A DNA stretch of 64,000 bases from Rhodospirillaceae bacterium. Lineage in GTDB: Bacteria; Pseudomonadota; Alphaproteobacteria; UBA8366; Aestuariispiraceae. The notes under the pieces are model-generated. The model ran no database searches, was not told the DNA's origin, and was given only the letters and a program-made list of their open reading frames with translations. The stretch lies in assembly GCA_002709955.1 (NCBI GenBank), contig PAQY01000022.1:62001-126000 (forward strand). The letters are read 5' to 3'. The position numbers and the translations under genes are program-made. Positions 26,769 through 35,750 of this stretch are shown here, one piece after another (position 1 is the first letter of the stretch; each line of letters begins with the position of its first letter).

Positions 26769-27863
26769 TCAAGGGCGCGCCTCAATCAGGCGCACCAAAT
26801 GCGGCATCCGGCTGGAAAGCGCCCGGACTTTCGAAAACCCCGCAGCGTGCAGCAGGTTTGTATGATGTGCTTTTGTCCGCACCTGCCCCTCACCCATGGC
26901 CAGCAGATAAAAGCCGAAATAGGAATCTGCGATTCGCTCACCACCGGGTGTTTCTGACACAGGCTCTGCAATCAGCAGCGCTCCATCCGGGGCAATGGCC
27001 GACCGGATCGCCTTCAGCAGGGGGGCGACGACACGATCTGGATGGTCAAACAGCACCCGGATCAGGGTGACTAAATCCGCATCCCCCGGCAGTGGTGTTT
27101 TCAGGAAATCGCCCCCCACCGCCTCAATCCGGTCCGCCAATCCCTTTTCGGTCAGGCGGTTCCGCGCGGCCTGGGCAACCTGGGGCAGATCAAACAGGGT
27201 CAATTTGGTATCCGGTGCGGCGCGACGGGCAACAGCGGACAGAAATGTTCCATCACCACCGCCAATATCAAGAATGTGACGCCGCCCCTTAATGGAATAA
27301 TCGTCCAGAACTTCTTCTGCGACCCCTTCCTGGGACTGAGCCATCAATGTGCTGTAATCAGACGCAACAGCCTCCGTCACACCCTCCCGGTCACCGGCAT
27401 AGGGCCAATAGGCCGCCAAAGCGGTTTCAGGAACCTCCCGTTTCAACAGGGCAACGGGATCGCGCAGATCGGCATAGAAAGCGACATGATGTTCAATCAT
27501 CGCAAGCGCGGCGGCATTGTTTGCAACATCTTGCCCGACCGGCCCCAAGCCATAGACATCCCCGCGTCGTTTTTGCACAAGCCCCAGGGGAGCCGCCGCT
27601 TTCAACAATCGGGTCATGGCCTCTTCTGTCAGGCCAGTATCGCGCGCCAGTTCAGAAAGACTGCGCGGGCGCTCCAACAAAAGATTTGGTAAATCAAGCC
27701 GAACACAGGCCAGTAATATCTGGCTGTGAACGAACCCTGCCATAAGGTCGAACAACACCTTGGAACGGTGACGCGCTATCGGTCGAAAAGGCAAAAACCC
27801 CGCTGAGAAACGGCGAAACTTCGGGCTTGCGACCAGGCGGTCAATGATTTCTGGAAGTGCCAT
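26769..27863 (-). CDS. crtF: Demethylspheroidene O-methyltransferase CrtF
   Basis: CrtF methylates the 1-hydroxyl of acyclic carotenoids to the methoxy group. The 364-residue protein has an N-terminal helical dimerisation region with FDLMAGFVHSQILLACVRL, a winged-helix part (LSELARDTGLTEEAMTRLLK) and a SAM-binding ILDIGGGDGTFLSAV motif. LLIAEPVSETPGGERI and SYFGFYLLAMGEG are typical. It starts 43 nt after the crtE stop, with only a weak ribosome site. With crtC and crtD it points to spirilloxanthin-type carotenoids. Confidence 0.95.
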   Translation of the reverse strand: MALPEIIDRLVASPKFRRFSAGFLPFRPIARHRSKVLFDLMAGFVHSQILLACVRLDLPNLLLERPRSLSELARDTGLTEEAMTRLLKAAAPLGLVQKRRGDVYGLGPVGQDVANNAAALAMIEHHVAFYADLRDPVALLKREVPETALAAYWPYAGDREGVTEAVASDYSTLMAQSQEGVAEEVLDDYSIKGRRHILDIGGGDGTFLSAVARRAAPDTKLTLFDLPQVAQAARNRLTEKGLADRIEAVGGDFLKTPLPGDADLVTLIRVLFDHPDRVVAPLLKAIRSAIAPDGALLIAEPVSETPGGERIADSYFGFYLLAMGEGQVRTKAHHTNLLHAAGFSKVRALSSRMPHLVRLIEARP

Positions 27864-27906
27864 GAATGTTCAAATCTACCCTCTTTTAGAACAGGGCGAT
27901 CTTGAT

Positions 27907-28788
27907 CTAAAGCGCGCTGACTGGGATTTCGATGGCCATTCCCTTGGGCATAAAACGCCGCGACTCTTGCAATATCTGTTGCCTCAGCACCGCCTGCCCG
28001 GGCGACGGGGGAATCGACTCAATCGCTTCGACGATCAGGGTTGTCAGGCGTTTCGCAGCGCCGTCCATCCCATGGGCGGCAACCGCATTGGGCCGCCCGA
28101 ATGTTGCATCCTGACCCGTTGGTTTACCCAACAGATCCGGGTCGCCAATCACATCGGCAATATCATCCGCAACCTGATAGGCTTCGCCCAGACGCTCGCC
28201 CAATGTCTGCCACAGTGATGCATCGGCACCAGCCGCCGCGCCGCCAGCTGCGGTTGCTGCAGCAAAGAGAGAGCCTGTTTTCGCCCGTTGATAATCCGCC
28301 AGGATCGCACCGTCTTCCGACTCCCAGGCCTGACCTGCGGTTATGCCAAAGGGCATGCCAACCGCGCCTGTAATGATACGCAACAGGGTCGCAGCCCGTT
28401 CCGGGTTATCGGGAATGCGGCGCGCCAGAATTTCAAAAGCCAGAATAATTAAAGCATCACCCGCCAGAACGGCCACAGGCTCCCCATGGGCGCGATGAAC
28501 GGATGGTTTCCCACGGCGCATTTCAGCATCATCAAAACAGGGCAGATCATCATGCACCAGCGATGCACAATGCAGCAGTTCAATTGCGGTTGCCGCCGCA
28601 TCTGCCATTGCCGGATTATCGTCCCCACAGGTCAGCGCCACGGACAGACAGAGTTTCGGTCGGATGCGTGCACCGCCAGGAAACACCGCATAGTGCATTG
28701 CCTGACCCAATTTCGGGGGAGAGCCCGGCGCGCGTGCCCGAGAAATCGTCTGTTCAATGCTGCGTTCAATTCGCTGTGCGATATCCAT
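27907..28788 (-). CDS. crtE: Geranylgeranyl diphosphate synthase CrtE
   Basis: CrtE makes GGPP for carotenoids and the bacteriochlorophyll tail. The 293-residue protein has both aspartate-rich motifs: DDLPCFDDAE (about residues 80-89) and DDIADVIGD (about 220), and GGARIRPKL at the N-terminus. GGGAG precedes the ATG at 28788. It is divergent from crtD, and the shared region has two PpsR-type sites. crtB and crtI, needed for the next steps, are not in the window. Confidence 0.95.
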   Translation of the reverse strand: MDIAQRIERSIEQTISRARAPGSPPKLGQAMHYAVFPGGARIRPKLCLSVALTCGDDNPAMADAAATAIELLHCASLVHDDLPCFDDAEMRRGKPSVHRAHGEPVAVLAGDALIILAFEILARRIPDNPERAATLLRIITGAVGMPFGITAGQAWESEDGAILADYQRAKTGSLFAAATAAGGAAAGADASLWQTLGERLGEAYQVADDIADVIGDPDLLGKPTGQDATFGRPNAVAAHGMDGAAKRLTTLIVEAIESIPPSPGQAVLRQQILQESRRFMPKGMAIEIPVSAL

Positions 28789-28896
28789 GCCTACGCTCCC
28801 ACCAACTATCTCCCGGTTCCTGGCTTAAACAGGACGGGTATTTGTGTTGCTTTCGGGACTTCCTGATCACTGTGACAGCGAAGCCTTCCCGATAAG

Positions 28897-28939
28897 TGTC
28901 AACTATGATAGACATCATTTGTGTAAATAATCAATGACA
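28897..28939. promoter_or_regulatory. Tandem PpsR/CrtJ sites between crtE and crtD
   Basis: TGTCAACTATGATAGACA (28897-28914) and TGTAAATAATCAATGACA (28922-28939) are both TGT-N12-ACA, again with a 7-bp gap. The first shares its leading TGTCAACTAT with the first bchC site. They end 12 nt before the preferred crtD start, so they can repress both divergent genes. Confidence 0.85.
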
Positions 28940-28951
28940 AAGGAAATTCAT

Positions 28952-30445
28952 ATGACCGCCAACCCGGTCATCATTGTTGGTACAGGAATTGCGGGACTTA
29001 GCGCGGCCGTCACATTGCTGGCGCGGGGCGTCGACGTGGTCGTCCTGGAAAAAGAACCGAAACCCGGCGGGAAAATGCGCGAAATTGAAGTGGAAGGCCA
29101 AAGAATTGATGCGGGCCCCACGGTTTTCACCATGCGTTGGGTGTTCGACCAATTACTGACCGACACGGGCAAATCCCTGGATGACTTAATCACATTGCAG
29201 AAGGCAACAATTCTGGCGCGCCATGGCTGGAGCGATGGCAGTCGATTTGACCTGCATGCGGACCGCGACCAGGCGATTGACGCGATTGGGGATTTTTCCG
29301 GTGCCGCAGAAGCAAGGCGGTTTCGCGCTTTTCTGGCCGATGTCGCAGATATCTATCGCCATGTCGGTCTGCCTTTCATGCGCGCGAAAGATACCGGCCT
29401 GGCCACCATGGCGAAAACAACTGGCCCTGCGGGTGCAATGGCATTGTTTCGAAGCCAACCCCATAAATCGATGTGGGAGGCATTGGGAAAATATTTCAAG
29501 GATCCAAGGCTGCACCAACTATTCGGTCGCTATGCCACATATTACGGATCATCCCCATTTCATTGCCCACCCAATCTCAGCCTGGTCGCCCATGTGGAAC
29601 AGGAAGGCGTCTGGTATATCAAGGGCGGGATGCACAAATTGGCCACTGCCCTTACTGGGTTAATCCAGGATTTGGGCGGATCGATTTCGTTTGGGGCGCA
29701 TGTTGAGTCGATATCGATACAGAGGAACCATTCTTTCAACGTCACCCTGTCGACAGGCAAGGTTATGGCAGCCTGCGCGGTAGTCCTGAATTCAGATGCC
29801 GCCGCCCCGGCAGCAGGCCTGTTTGGCGGGGCCCTGAAATCCACCGGTGCGCAGCCTGCAACACGGTCGCTGTCGGCCATGACCTTTTCGACCCTTGCGA
29901 AGACTGATGGATTTCCCCTGCATCGACACTCCGTATTCTTTTCGGATGACTACCGCGCAGAGTTTGAGGCTATCTTCAAGAACGGCACAATGCCCGCAAG
30001 CCCAACCACTTATATTTGCGCCCAGGATCGTGACGACATCAATCCTGACCCGACTGGTCGTGAACGCCTGTTCTTTCTGATCAATGCGCCGGCCAACGGC
30101 GATACCCATAACTATTCACCAGCGGAGATCGAGCAATGCGCCGAGACGATGCAGACCCTTTTGGCGCGTTGTGGCCTGACCCTGTCGGCGCAGTCGGACA
30201 CGCAACAGGTCACCACGCCAACGCATTTCAACCATCTGTTCCCGGCGACCGGGGGCGCGCTGTATGGTCAGGCATCCCATGGCTGGGGCAGCTTCTTTGC
30301 CAGACCCGGGCCCAGGACGAAGATACCGGGCCTGTATCTGGCGGGGGGCAGCGTGCATCCGGGATCGGGGATTCCGACAGCCAGCCTGTCGGGACAAACG
30401 GCAGCAGATTGCCTGATGGCGGACCAAGGCTGGACATCAAGATAG
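28952..30445 (+). CDS. crtD: Hydroxyneurosporene/methoxyneurosporene desaturase CrtD
   Basis: CrtD introduces the 3,4 double bond in hydroxylated or methoxylated acyclic carotenoids. The roughly 497-residue flavoprotein starts with the dinucleotide fold VIIVGTGIAGLSAAVTLL and LEKEPKPGGKMR, and ends with the CrtI-type signature LYLAGGSVHPGSGIPTASLS. ATG at 28952 follows AAAGGAA. An upstream ATG at 28934 lies inside a PpsR-type site and has no ribosome site, so it is rejected. It is divergent from crtE and overlaps the likely crtC start. Confidence 0.95.
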   Translation: MTANPVIIVGTGIAGLSAAVTLLARGVDVVVLEKEPKPGGKMREIEVEGQRIDAGPTVFTMRWVFDQLLTDTGKSLDDLITLQKATILARHGWSDGSRFDLHADRDQAIDAIGDFSGAAEARRFRAFLADVADIYRHVGLPFMRAKDTGLATMAKTTGPAGAMALFRSQPHKSMWEALGKYFKDPRLHQLFGRYATYYGSSPFHCPPNLSLVAHVEQEGVWYIKGGMHKLATALTGLIQDLGGSISFGAHVESISIQRNHSFNVTLSTGKVMAACAVVLNSDAAAPAAGLFGGALKSTGAQPATRSLSAMTFSTLAKTDGFPLHRHSVFFSDDYRAEFEAIFKNGTMPASPTTYICAQDRDDINPDPTGRERLFFLINAPANGDTHNYSPAEIEQCAETMQTLLARCGLTLSAQSDTQQVTTPTHFNHLFPATGGALYGQASHGWGSFFARPGPRTKIPGLYLAGGSVHPGSGIPTASLSGQTAADCLMADQGWTSR

Positions 30446-31353
30446 GGCCCAATGGCTATGCCTGGTGGTATCTGGATGGACTCAGCGACGATGGCCGCCA
30501 CGGCATTACCATCATCGCCCTGATTGGCAGTGTGTTTTCGCCCTACTATGCCTGGGCCAGAAGAAAGGGGCCCGTACCGGCGGAAAATCATTGTGCCATG
30601 AATGTCGCCTTATACGGACGCCCCGGTTCACGCTGGGCGATGACAGAGCGGGGGATGGCTGCCCTGGATCGGGGTCCCAAACATCTGAAAATTGGCCCCA
30701 GTTCTCTGCGATGGGAGGGGGGTACAGCCATTGTCGATGTGAATGAAATCGCAGTCCCCGTCCCCAAACGCATTCGGGGCATAATCAGAATCACACCCAT
30801 AGTGCTGAACGATCAGGATTTTTCCCTGCACAGCAACGGCCAACACCATTGGGGACCGATTGCCCCTTGTGCCCGCATAGAAGTGGAAATGACACATCCC
30901 AATCTGCATTGGGAAGGGTCCGGCTATATGGACAGCAACCGGGGCAGTGCCCCGTTGGAGGATGATTTTCAGGGTTGGGACTGGTCCCGGGCGGAACTGC
31001 CCAATGGGGATTCTGTCGTATATTATGACCTGACCCAACGGGATCAAACCCGACGCGCCATCGCCCACCGATTTTTTGCCAAAGGGGGCGGTGCTGCAGT
31101 GGATGCCCCGCCAAAGACACGGCTGCCCAACATAAACTGGCAGGTCGCCCGGAGCACCCGCAGCGATTCGTCCAGCCGTGTTAAGCTTTTAAAAACCTTG
31201 GAAGACACACCATTCTATGCGCGGTCTGCCATTCAGATGGGAATCGAAGGCGAAGTCGCAACCGGCGTTCATGAAAGCCTGAACCTGGATCGTTTCAACA
31301 AGCGTTGGGTACAGGTCCTATTGCCCTTCCGAATGCCACGGCGCGCTGGATAG
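30409..31353 (+). CDS. crtC: Carotenoid 1,2-hydratase CrtC
   Basis: CrtC adds water to the end of acyclic carotenoids, supplying the hydroxyl for CrtF. Family hallmarks are NGYAWWYLDGLSDDGRHGIT, IGSVFSPYYAWARR, HCAMNVALYG and YDLTQRD. There is no ATG before NGYAWWY in this frame. The TTG at 30409 is the most plausible start and gives about 314 residues, overlapping crtD by 37 nt; CTG at 30430 is another option. It converges on potA with only 8 nt between stop codons. Start confidence is low; function is firm. Confidence 0.9.
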   Translation: MPDGGPRLDIKIGPNGYAWWYLDGLSDDGRHGITIIALIGSVFSPYYAWARRKGPVPAENHCAMNVALYGRPGSRWAMTERGMAALDRGPKHLKIGPSSLRWEGGTAIVDVNEIAVPVPKRIRGIIRITPIVLNDQDFSLHSNGQHHWGPIAPCARIEVEMTHPNLHWEGSGYMDSNRGSAPLEDDFQGWDWSRAELPNGDSVVYYDLTQRDQTRRAIAHRFFAKGGGAAVDAPPKTRLPNINWQVARSTRSDSSSRVKLLKTLEDTPFYARSAIQMGIEGEVATGVHESLNLDRFNKRWVQVLLPFRMPRRAG

Positions 31354-31361
31354 GCCCCAAA

Positions 31362-32447
31362 TCAGGCCAAAGGCACCAGGGATTCCGGCGCCCATCCGAT
31401 ACGAACCGGATCGCCTTCGGACAGGATCGGGCGACCGATGGCATTGCGCATCGATACCGTCACGGGCGCATCCCGGCCCGGCAATGCGACATCGTAATAG
31501 GTCATATCACCAAAATAGGCGGCCTGTCTGATTTCACCCTGTAATTCGCGTTCTTCCGTATCGCCCGCATCAAACAGCAGGGTCAGGCGTTCAGGGCGCA
31601 CCCCGACCGCGAAGTCGGAATCAAAGCGCAGATGATAGGGGTTTTTGATCGTGACCTTGCCAAAAATGGCGGCATCGACCGTCACAGCCTCTTCCGTCTG
31701 ATCGACGACAGAGGCGTCGATAATATTCATCCCACCAATGAATTTCGCGACCGAAGAACTGATCGGATTCTGATAGATGTTTTCGGGCGTGTCGCATTGG
31801 CTGATCTTGCCGCCAAACATCACCGCAATCCGGTCCGACATGGTCAGGGCCTCTTCCTGATCATGGGTCACCAGAATAAAGGTGATTCCGACCTGACGCT
31901 GTAGCTGGCGCAACTCGACCTGCATATGCTCCCGCAGCTTTTTATCCAGCGCAGAGAGTGGCTCGTCCAACAGCAGAACCTTGGGGCGCATGATCAGGGC
32001 ACGGGCCAGGGCGACCCGCTGGCGCTGACCACCGGACAATTCCGTGGACCGGCGATGGCCCAGCCCACCCAGCCCAACCTGTTTCAGGGACTCTTCAACC
32101 TGGCGATCACGATCACTGGAACTTATGCGCTGTTTCCGCAGGCCATAGGCGACATTCTGCGCCACGGTCAAATGTGGGAACACGGCATAATTCTGGAACA
32201 CCATATTTGTCGGGCGGCGGTTGGCGGGCACCCCCATCATGGGCTGGCCGTCGATTAAGATCTTCCCTTCGGTCGGATCATCAAACCCGGCGATCAGGCG
32301 CAGCAATGTTGTCTTGCCACAGCCCGATGGTCCCAAAAGAGAGAAGAATTCCCCACTTTTGATATCAACGCTGACGCCATCCAATGCCGCCACGTCGCCA
32401 AAACGACGCCAGACCTGATCGATCTGAATAATCGGTCGACCACTCAT
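31362..32447 (-). CDS. PotA-type ABC transporter ATPase (polyamine/quaternary amine family)
   Basis: This ATPase of 361 residues has Walker A GPSGCGKTT, the Q-loop VFQNYAVFPHL, signature LSGGQRQRVALARAL and Walker B LLLDEPLSALD, followed by a TOBE-type C-terminal domain. The PotA/opine class of importers takes up spermidine, putrescine or related amines. It is the last gene of the minus-strand operon and overlaps the PotC-like stop (ATGA). It is the only ATPase for the two permease pairs in this locus. The substrate is not known. Confidence 0.9.
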   Translation of the reverse strand: MSGRPIIQIDQVWRRFGDVAALDGVSVDIKSGEFFSLLGPSGCGKTTLLRLIAGFDDPTEGKILIDGQPMMGVPANRRPTNMVFQNYAVFPHLTVAQNVAYGLRKQRISSSDRDRQVEESLKQVGLGGLGHRRSTELSGGQRQRVALARALIMRPKVLLLDEPLSALDKKLREHMQVELRQLQRQVGITFILVTHDQEEALTMSDRIAVMFGGKISQCDTPENIYQNPISSSVAKFIGGMNIIDASVVDQTEEAVTVDAAIFGKVTIKNPYHLRFDSDFAVGVRPERLTLLFDAGDTEERELQGEIRQAAYFGDMTYYDVALPGRDAPVTVSMRNAIGRPILSEGDPVRIGWAPESLVPLA

Positions 32448-33244
32448 AAAATGCTTCCTTCTATACCAGTGCGCCGTTGCGCACGCCGCCGCACCAATTC
32501 AGCGATGCACAGCAGCACGAAAGACGAGAACAATAGGATGCTGCCCAGAGCAACAACATTGGGGAGTTTGGCGATAAATCTGAGCTGCCCCCAGATATAA
32601 ATCGGCAAGGTCGGTTCGGTTCCTGTCAAAAAGAACGCGACAATAAATTCATCCAGAGAAATCGTGAAGGTGATCAACAGGCTGGAAATAATGCCGGGCG
32701 CGACCATCGGCAGCGTGACCCGCATGAAGGTCATGAAAGGCCCCTCCCCCAGATCCATCGAGGCTTCCTCCAGGCTTTGATCAAAACCTTCAAAACTGGA
32801 GATCAGAACCGCAGTGGAAAACGGTACGGTCATCAGGATATGACCCAGGGTGACACTGATCAGCGACAGGTTAAAGCCCAACCACAGGATCACGACCAAC
32901 AAGGAAATCGCCACAATGATTTCCGGCAGAACCAGCGGCAGCATGACAAAAGCAGTGATCGATTTCTTGGCAAAGAAATTATAGCGCGTCACGGCGCGTG
33001 CCGCACATATGCCCAGCAATGTAGAGATAACCGCCGTCGACCATCCGACCTGCATGCTGTTGAAGAATGCCTGATGCATGGTCGTTTCAGACAGCAGGTT
33101 TTCGTACCATTCCAGCGTAAAGCCTTTCAACGGGAAGGCGACAATCGTGCTGTCATTAAAAGAAAACAGCGGCAGGAACAGGACCGGCAGATACAGAAAG
33201 ATCATAAAGGCGACCGCATAAAGCGTCAGAAACTTAAACCGCAT
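32444..33244 (-). CDS. PotC-type ABC permease (first pair)
   Basis: This inner-membrane permease of about 266 residues has six predicted helices and the EAA loop EEASMDLGEGPFMTFMRVTLP, which touches the ATPase. ATG at 33244 (MRFKFLTLY) follows GGGAGAG, so the open extension to 33277 was not used. It lies between the PotB-like and PotA-like genes, and its stop overlaps potA. It is a paralogue of the permease at 36689-37525. Confidence 0.9.
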   Translation of the reverse strand: MRFKFLTLYAVAFMIFLYLPVLFLPLFSFNDSTIVAFPLKGFTLEWYENLLSETTMHQAFFNSMQVGWSTAVISTLLGICAARAVTRYNFFAKKSITAFVMLPLVLPEIIVAISLLVVILWLGFNLSLISVTLGHILMTVPFSTAVLISSFEGFDQSLEEASMDLGEGPFMTFMRVTLPMVAPGIISSLLITFTISLDEFIVAFFLTGTEPTLPIYIWGQLRFIAKLPNVVALGSILLFSSFVLLCIAELVRRRAQRRTGIEGSIL

Positions 33245-33283
33245 GACACTCTCCCGGCCCGATAATTTTGATTGCAATGCGTG

Positions 33284-34174
33284 TCATCGCGCCCTCCCGC
33301 CAAGCCATTTCGCGAAAAAGACGAAGCCTGTCGCAACCAGTGTCACAGTCACCATCGTCGTCACCGCCAGGGCTGCCCCCAGGGGCCAGTTATTGGCCTT
33401 GCCAAACTGAACCTGTATCATATTGGCAATCATCAGACCGTCTGTGCCGCCGACCAGTTTTGGTGTCACGTAATCCCCAATGGTCGGGATGAATACAACA
33501 ACCATGGCGGCCAGCACACCTGGCAGCGACAAGGGCAATGTCACCCGCAGAAACCGGCGGATTGGTCCATCGCCCAGATCGGTCGCGGCCTCAAGATAAC
33601 TGCGGTCGATCTTTTGAAGCGAGACATAGATCGGCAGAATGGCGAAGGGCATCCAGGCATGGGACAGCGTCAGGATGACGGCATTCATATTATAAAGAAT
33701 GAAGTCCAGCGGCTCCTCGATTAAGCCGATCTCCATCAGACTGGTATTAACCACGCCATTATAGCCCAGGATCAGTTTCCAGGCGAAAATGCGCAGAAGA
33801 TAGCTGGTCCAGAAGGGAATTGTGATCAGGAATATCCACAATGCCTTGCGCTGATGCACATGGAAGGCCACGTAATAGGCCAGTGGATAGGCCAGAATGA
33901 CCGTCAGGAATGTCACCGACCCGGCCACGATCAGGGATCGTTGCAACAAAACCCCGTAAATCGGTTTTTCAAAGACTTCGCGATAATTCTGTAACGTGAG
34001 GGTGGTATCGATATCCAGGTAATTCTGTGTCCAGAAACTGAATGTGATGATCACCCCGATCGGCACCGCCAGCAGCAGCAGGGCGAAGAGGAAGGACGGG
34101 CTCATCAAGGCAAAGCCGCGAACCCCTTCACGTCGAAAGAACATCGGCCAACCGCTGGCGTTAGACACGCTCAC
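33284..34174 (-). CDS. PotB-type ABC permease (first pair)
   Basis: This permease of about 296 residues has six predicted helices and an EAA loop with LEAATDLGDGPIRRFLRVTLP. IPFWTSYLLRIFAWKLIL and DYVTPKLVGG are typical PotB segments, shared with the paralogue at 35751. The frame allows TTG at 34180, but GTG at 34174 has AGGTGA at better spacing. It follows the Rieske oxygenase gene by about 90 nt and is probably in the same transcript. Confidence 0.88.
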   Translation of the reverse strand: MSVSNASGWPMFFRREGVRGFALMSPSFLFALLLLAVPIGVIITFSFWTQNYLDIDTTLTLQNYREVFEKPIYGVLLQRSLIVAGSVTFLTVILAYPLAYYVAFHVHQRKALWIFLITIPFWTSYLLRIFAWKLILGYNGVVNTSLMEIGLIEEPLDFILYNMNAVILTLSHAWMPFAILPIYVSLQKIDRSYLEAATDLGDGPIRRFLRVTLPLSLPGVLAAMVVVFIPTIGDYVTPKLVGGTDGLMIANMIQVQFGKANNWPLGAALAVTTMVTVTLVATGFVFFAKWLGGRAR

Positions 34175-34262
34175 CGGCAATCACCTGATGTGACGATAGG
34201 ATCGTCCCAATACTTACAAAATCTTTGTCGCTCCACCCGCATCCCCCTGATATGGACGAACC

Positions 34263-35474
34263 CTATTTCGACCCCATAGACGCATTTATTTTTGCCATCG
34301 TGTTTGGCTCCGGCTCTTGTGGCAAGCACATAACCGGAACTGCGGCGCGAAATGCGTCATGATAACAGCGTACATTGTATTCCCGGTCTGACAAAATGAT
34401 TCCATCATAAGCGCTGGATTCAGTTGCCTCGCAGGACCATTCGATCAATTGCGTATCCTCATCCTGGGTATCCCGATCAATGCGTTCTGCCAGATACCGC
34501 GATAGTCGCATTTCCCGCGTTTCCTCGGCATAGCGATAAGTTGCGCCACGCTGTACCGTGCGCCGCGCAGAAATCGGATATTCCTGATAAAAGATCACGC
34601 TGGTCGGATAAAACCCGATCACGACATTTGGGAAAATCCCCAGATACAGCCAGGCTTTCTGACTGTCCGGAGTCAGATTTTCCATGACGGGCAGGATTTT
34701 TTTGTAATTGCGCACGCTCCAGCTTCGGCCTGGATGATCGCTGAATTGTCCAAAGGACCGGCTGGTACCCTTGCTTAACGGTTCATCGAAATAGTTGCTG
34801 CCGTATAATTCCTGCAAGCCTGGATGCGCCTTGGCGACATGGTATCCTTCATTATCGACATCCCGCACTGATTTCCAGTTCACCGCCATTTCATGCTGCC
34901 AGAATGTATTATCAGCCGGCACCATGGTCGCCATTTTATACTGTGCGACTTCTTCTTCATGCCGTTCAAAAATTTTCGCAACAGAAGGCTGGTCACCCGG
35001 CAGGAAGCGCAGGAACACAAAGCCATGCCAGATTTCCATCTCAATGGACTTCAGGCCATGTTCTACGGGATCCAGCTTAGGCAGGCTGGACGGAACCGCA
35101 GGACTGCGCAACGTGCCATCCAGATTATAGCTCCAGCCATGAAATGGGCAGGTGATGACATGTGGGCATTCGCCCCGTTCCCCCGCCAGAACGCGCGCAC
35201 CGCGATGGCGACACAGGTTATGAAAGGCGCGAACCTCCCCTTCCTTGTCACGCATCACCAGGGCGCGCTCTCCACACATATCGAAAGAGATATAATCCCC
35301 CGGATTGGGCACATCCGATACATGACAGGCAATCTGCCAATGGCGCCGGAACAACGCGTCCTTTTCCACCTCTGTCAGTTCGTCGCTGCCATAGGTCCAG
35401 GCAGGCAGGCCGCTGCGGTCCCACTCTTTCGGGGCCCCCATAGCATCTGCGGACGGTTTAACGATGGTATTCAT
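34263..35474 (-). CDS. Rieske non-heme iron oxygenase, alpha subunit
   Basis: The 403-residue protein has a Rieske 2Fe-2S site, Cys88-x-His90 and Cys109-x2-His112, and a catalytic region NWKSVRDVDNEGYHVAKAHPGL (quoted only to show His212 and His217 as iron ligands with nearby acids). It belongs to the ring-hydroxylating oxygenase superfamily, which also includes demethylases of glycine betaine, carnitine and stachydrine. Placement with amine-type transporters and a BetI-like regulator favours a quaternary-amine substrate. ATG at 35474 was chosen after AAGG. No reductase partner is adjacent. Confidence 0.88.
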   Translation of the reverse strand: MNTIVKPSADAMGAPKEWDRSGLPAWTYGSDELTEVEKDALFRRHWQIACHVSDVPNPGDYISFDMCGERALVMRDKEGEVRAFHNLCRHRGARVLAGERGECPHVITCPFHGWSYNLDGTLRSPAVPSSLPKLDPVEHGLKSIEMEIWHGFVFLRFLPGDQPSVAKIFERHEEEVAQYKMATMVPADNTFWQHEMAVNWKSVRDVDNEGYHVAKAHPGLQELYGSNYFDEPLSKGTSRSFGQFSDHPGRSWSVRNYKKILPVMENLTPDSQKAWLYLGIFPNVVIGFYPTSVIFYQEYPISARRTVQRGATYRYAEETREMRLSRYLAERIDRDTQDEDTQLIEWSCEATESSAYDGIILSDREYNVRCYHDAFRAAVPVMCLPQEPEPNTMAKINASMGSK

Positions 35475-35623
35475 GACGGATCGCCTTACTTTCATCTATA
35501 TTTTTCTGAGCACTCATTTAAATTAACTCACGCCGCAGAATTTGTCACCTAGAATCTCAGCGTATGGTTCATTTGAGTAGTTATTCAAAAAAACGTTTGA
35601 TGAATCTGAATGGGATGCGTTAT

Positions 35624-35638
35624 GTTAGTAGAACTAAC
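35624..35638. promoter_or_regulatory. Candidate operator in the divergent transporter promoter
   Basis: GTTAGT-AGA-ACTAAC is a perfect 15-nt inverted repeat in the 276-bp region between the Rieske gene and the plus-strand permease operon. It could bind a regulator such as the TetR protein encoded at 38796-39482. The rest of this AT-rich gap shows no gene. Confidence 0.42.
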
Positions 35639-35750
35639 GGATGGGGTCACCGCACCGATAAATTAGTTGGCTGCCTGGGCAATTTGCGTGATGGTACCAC
35701 AAGATAAAAACTGGTGACCGCATTGGTTCGCACAACGAACTGGAGCCTCC

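Noticed and set aside
28934-28951. Upstream ATG of crtD
   Set aside because: It lies inside a PpsR-type site and has no ribosome site, whereas ATG at 28952 has AAAGGAA upstream and matches family N-termini.
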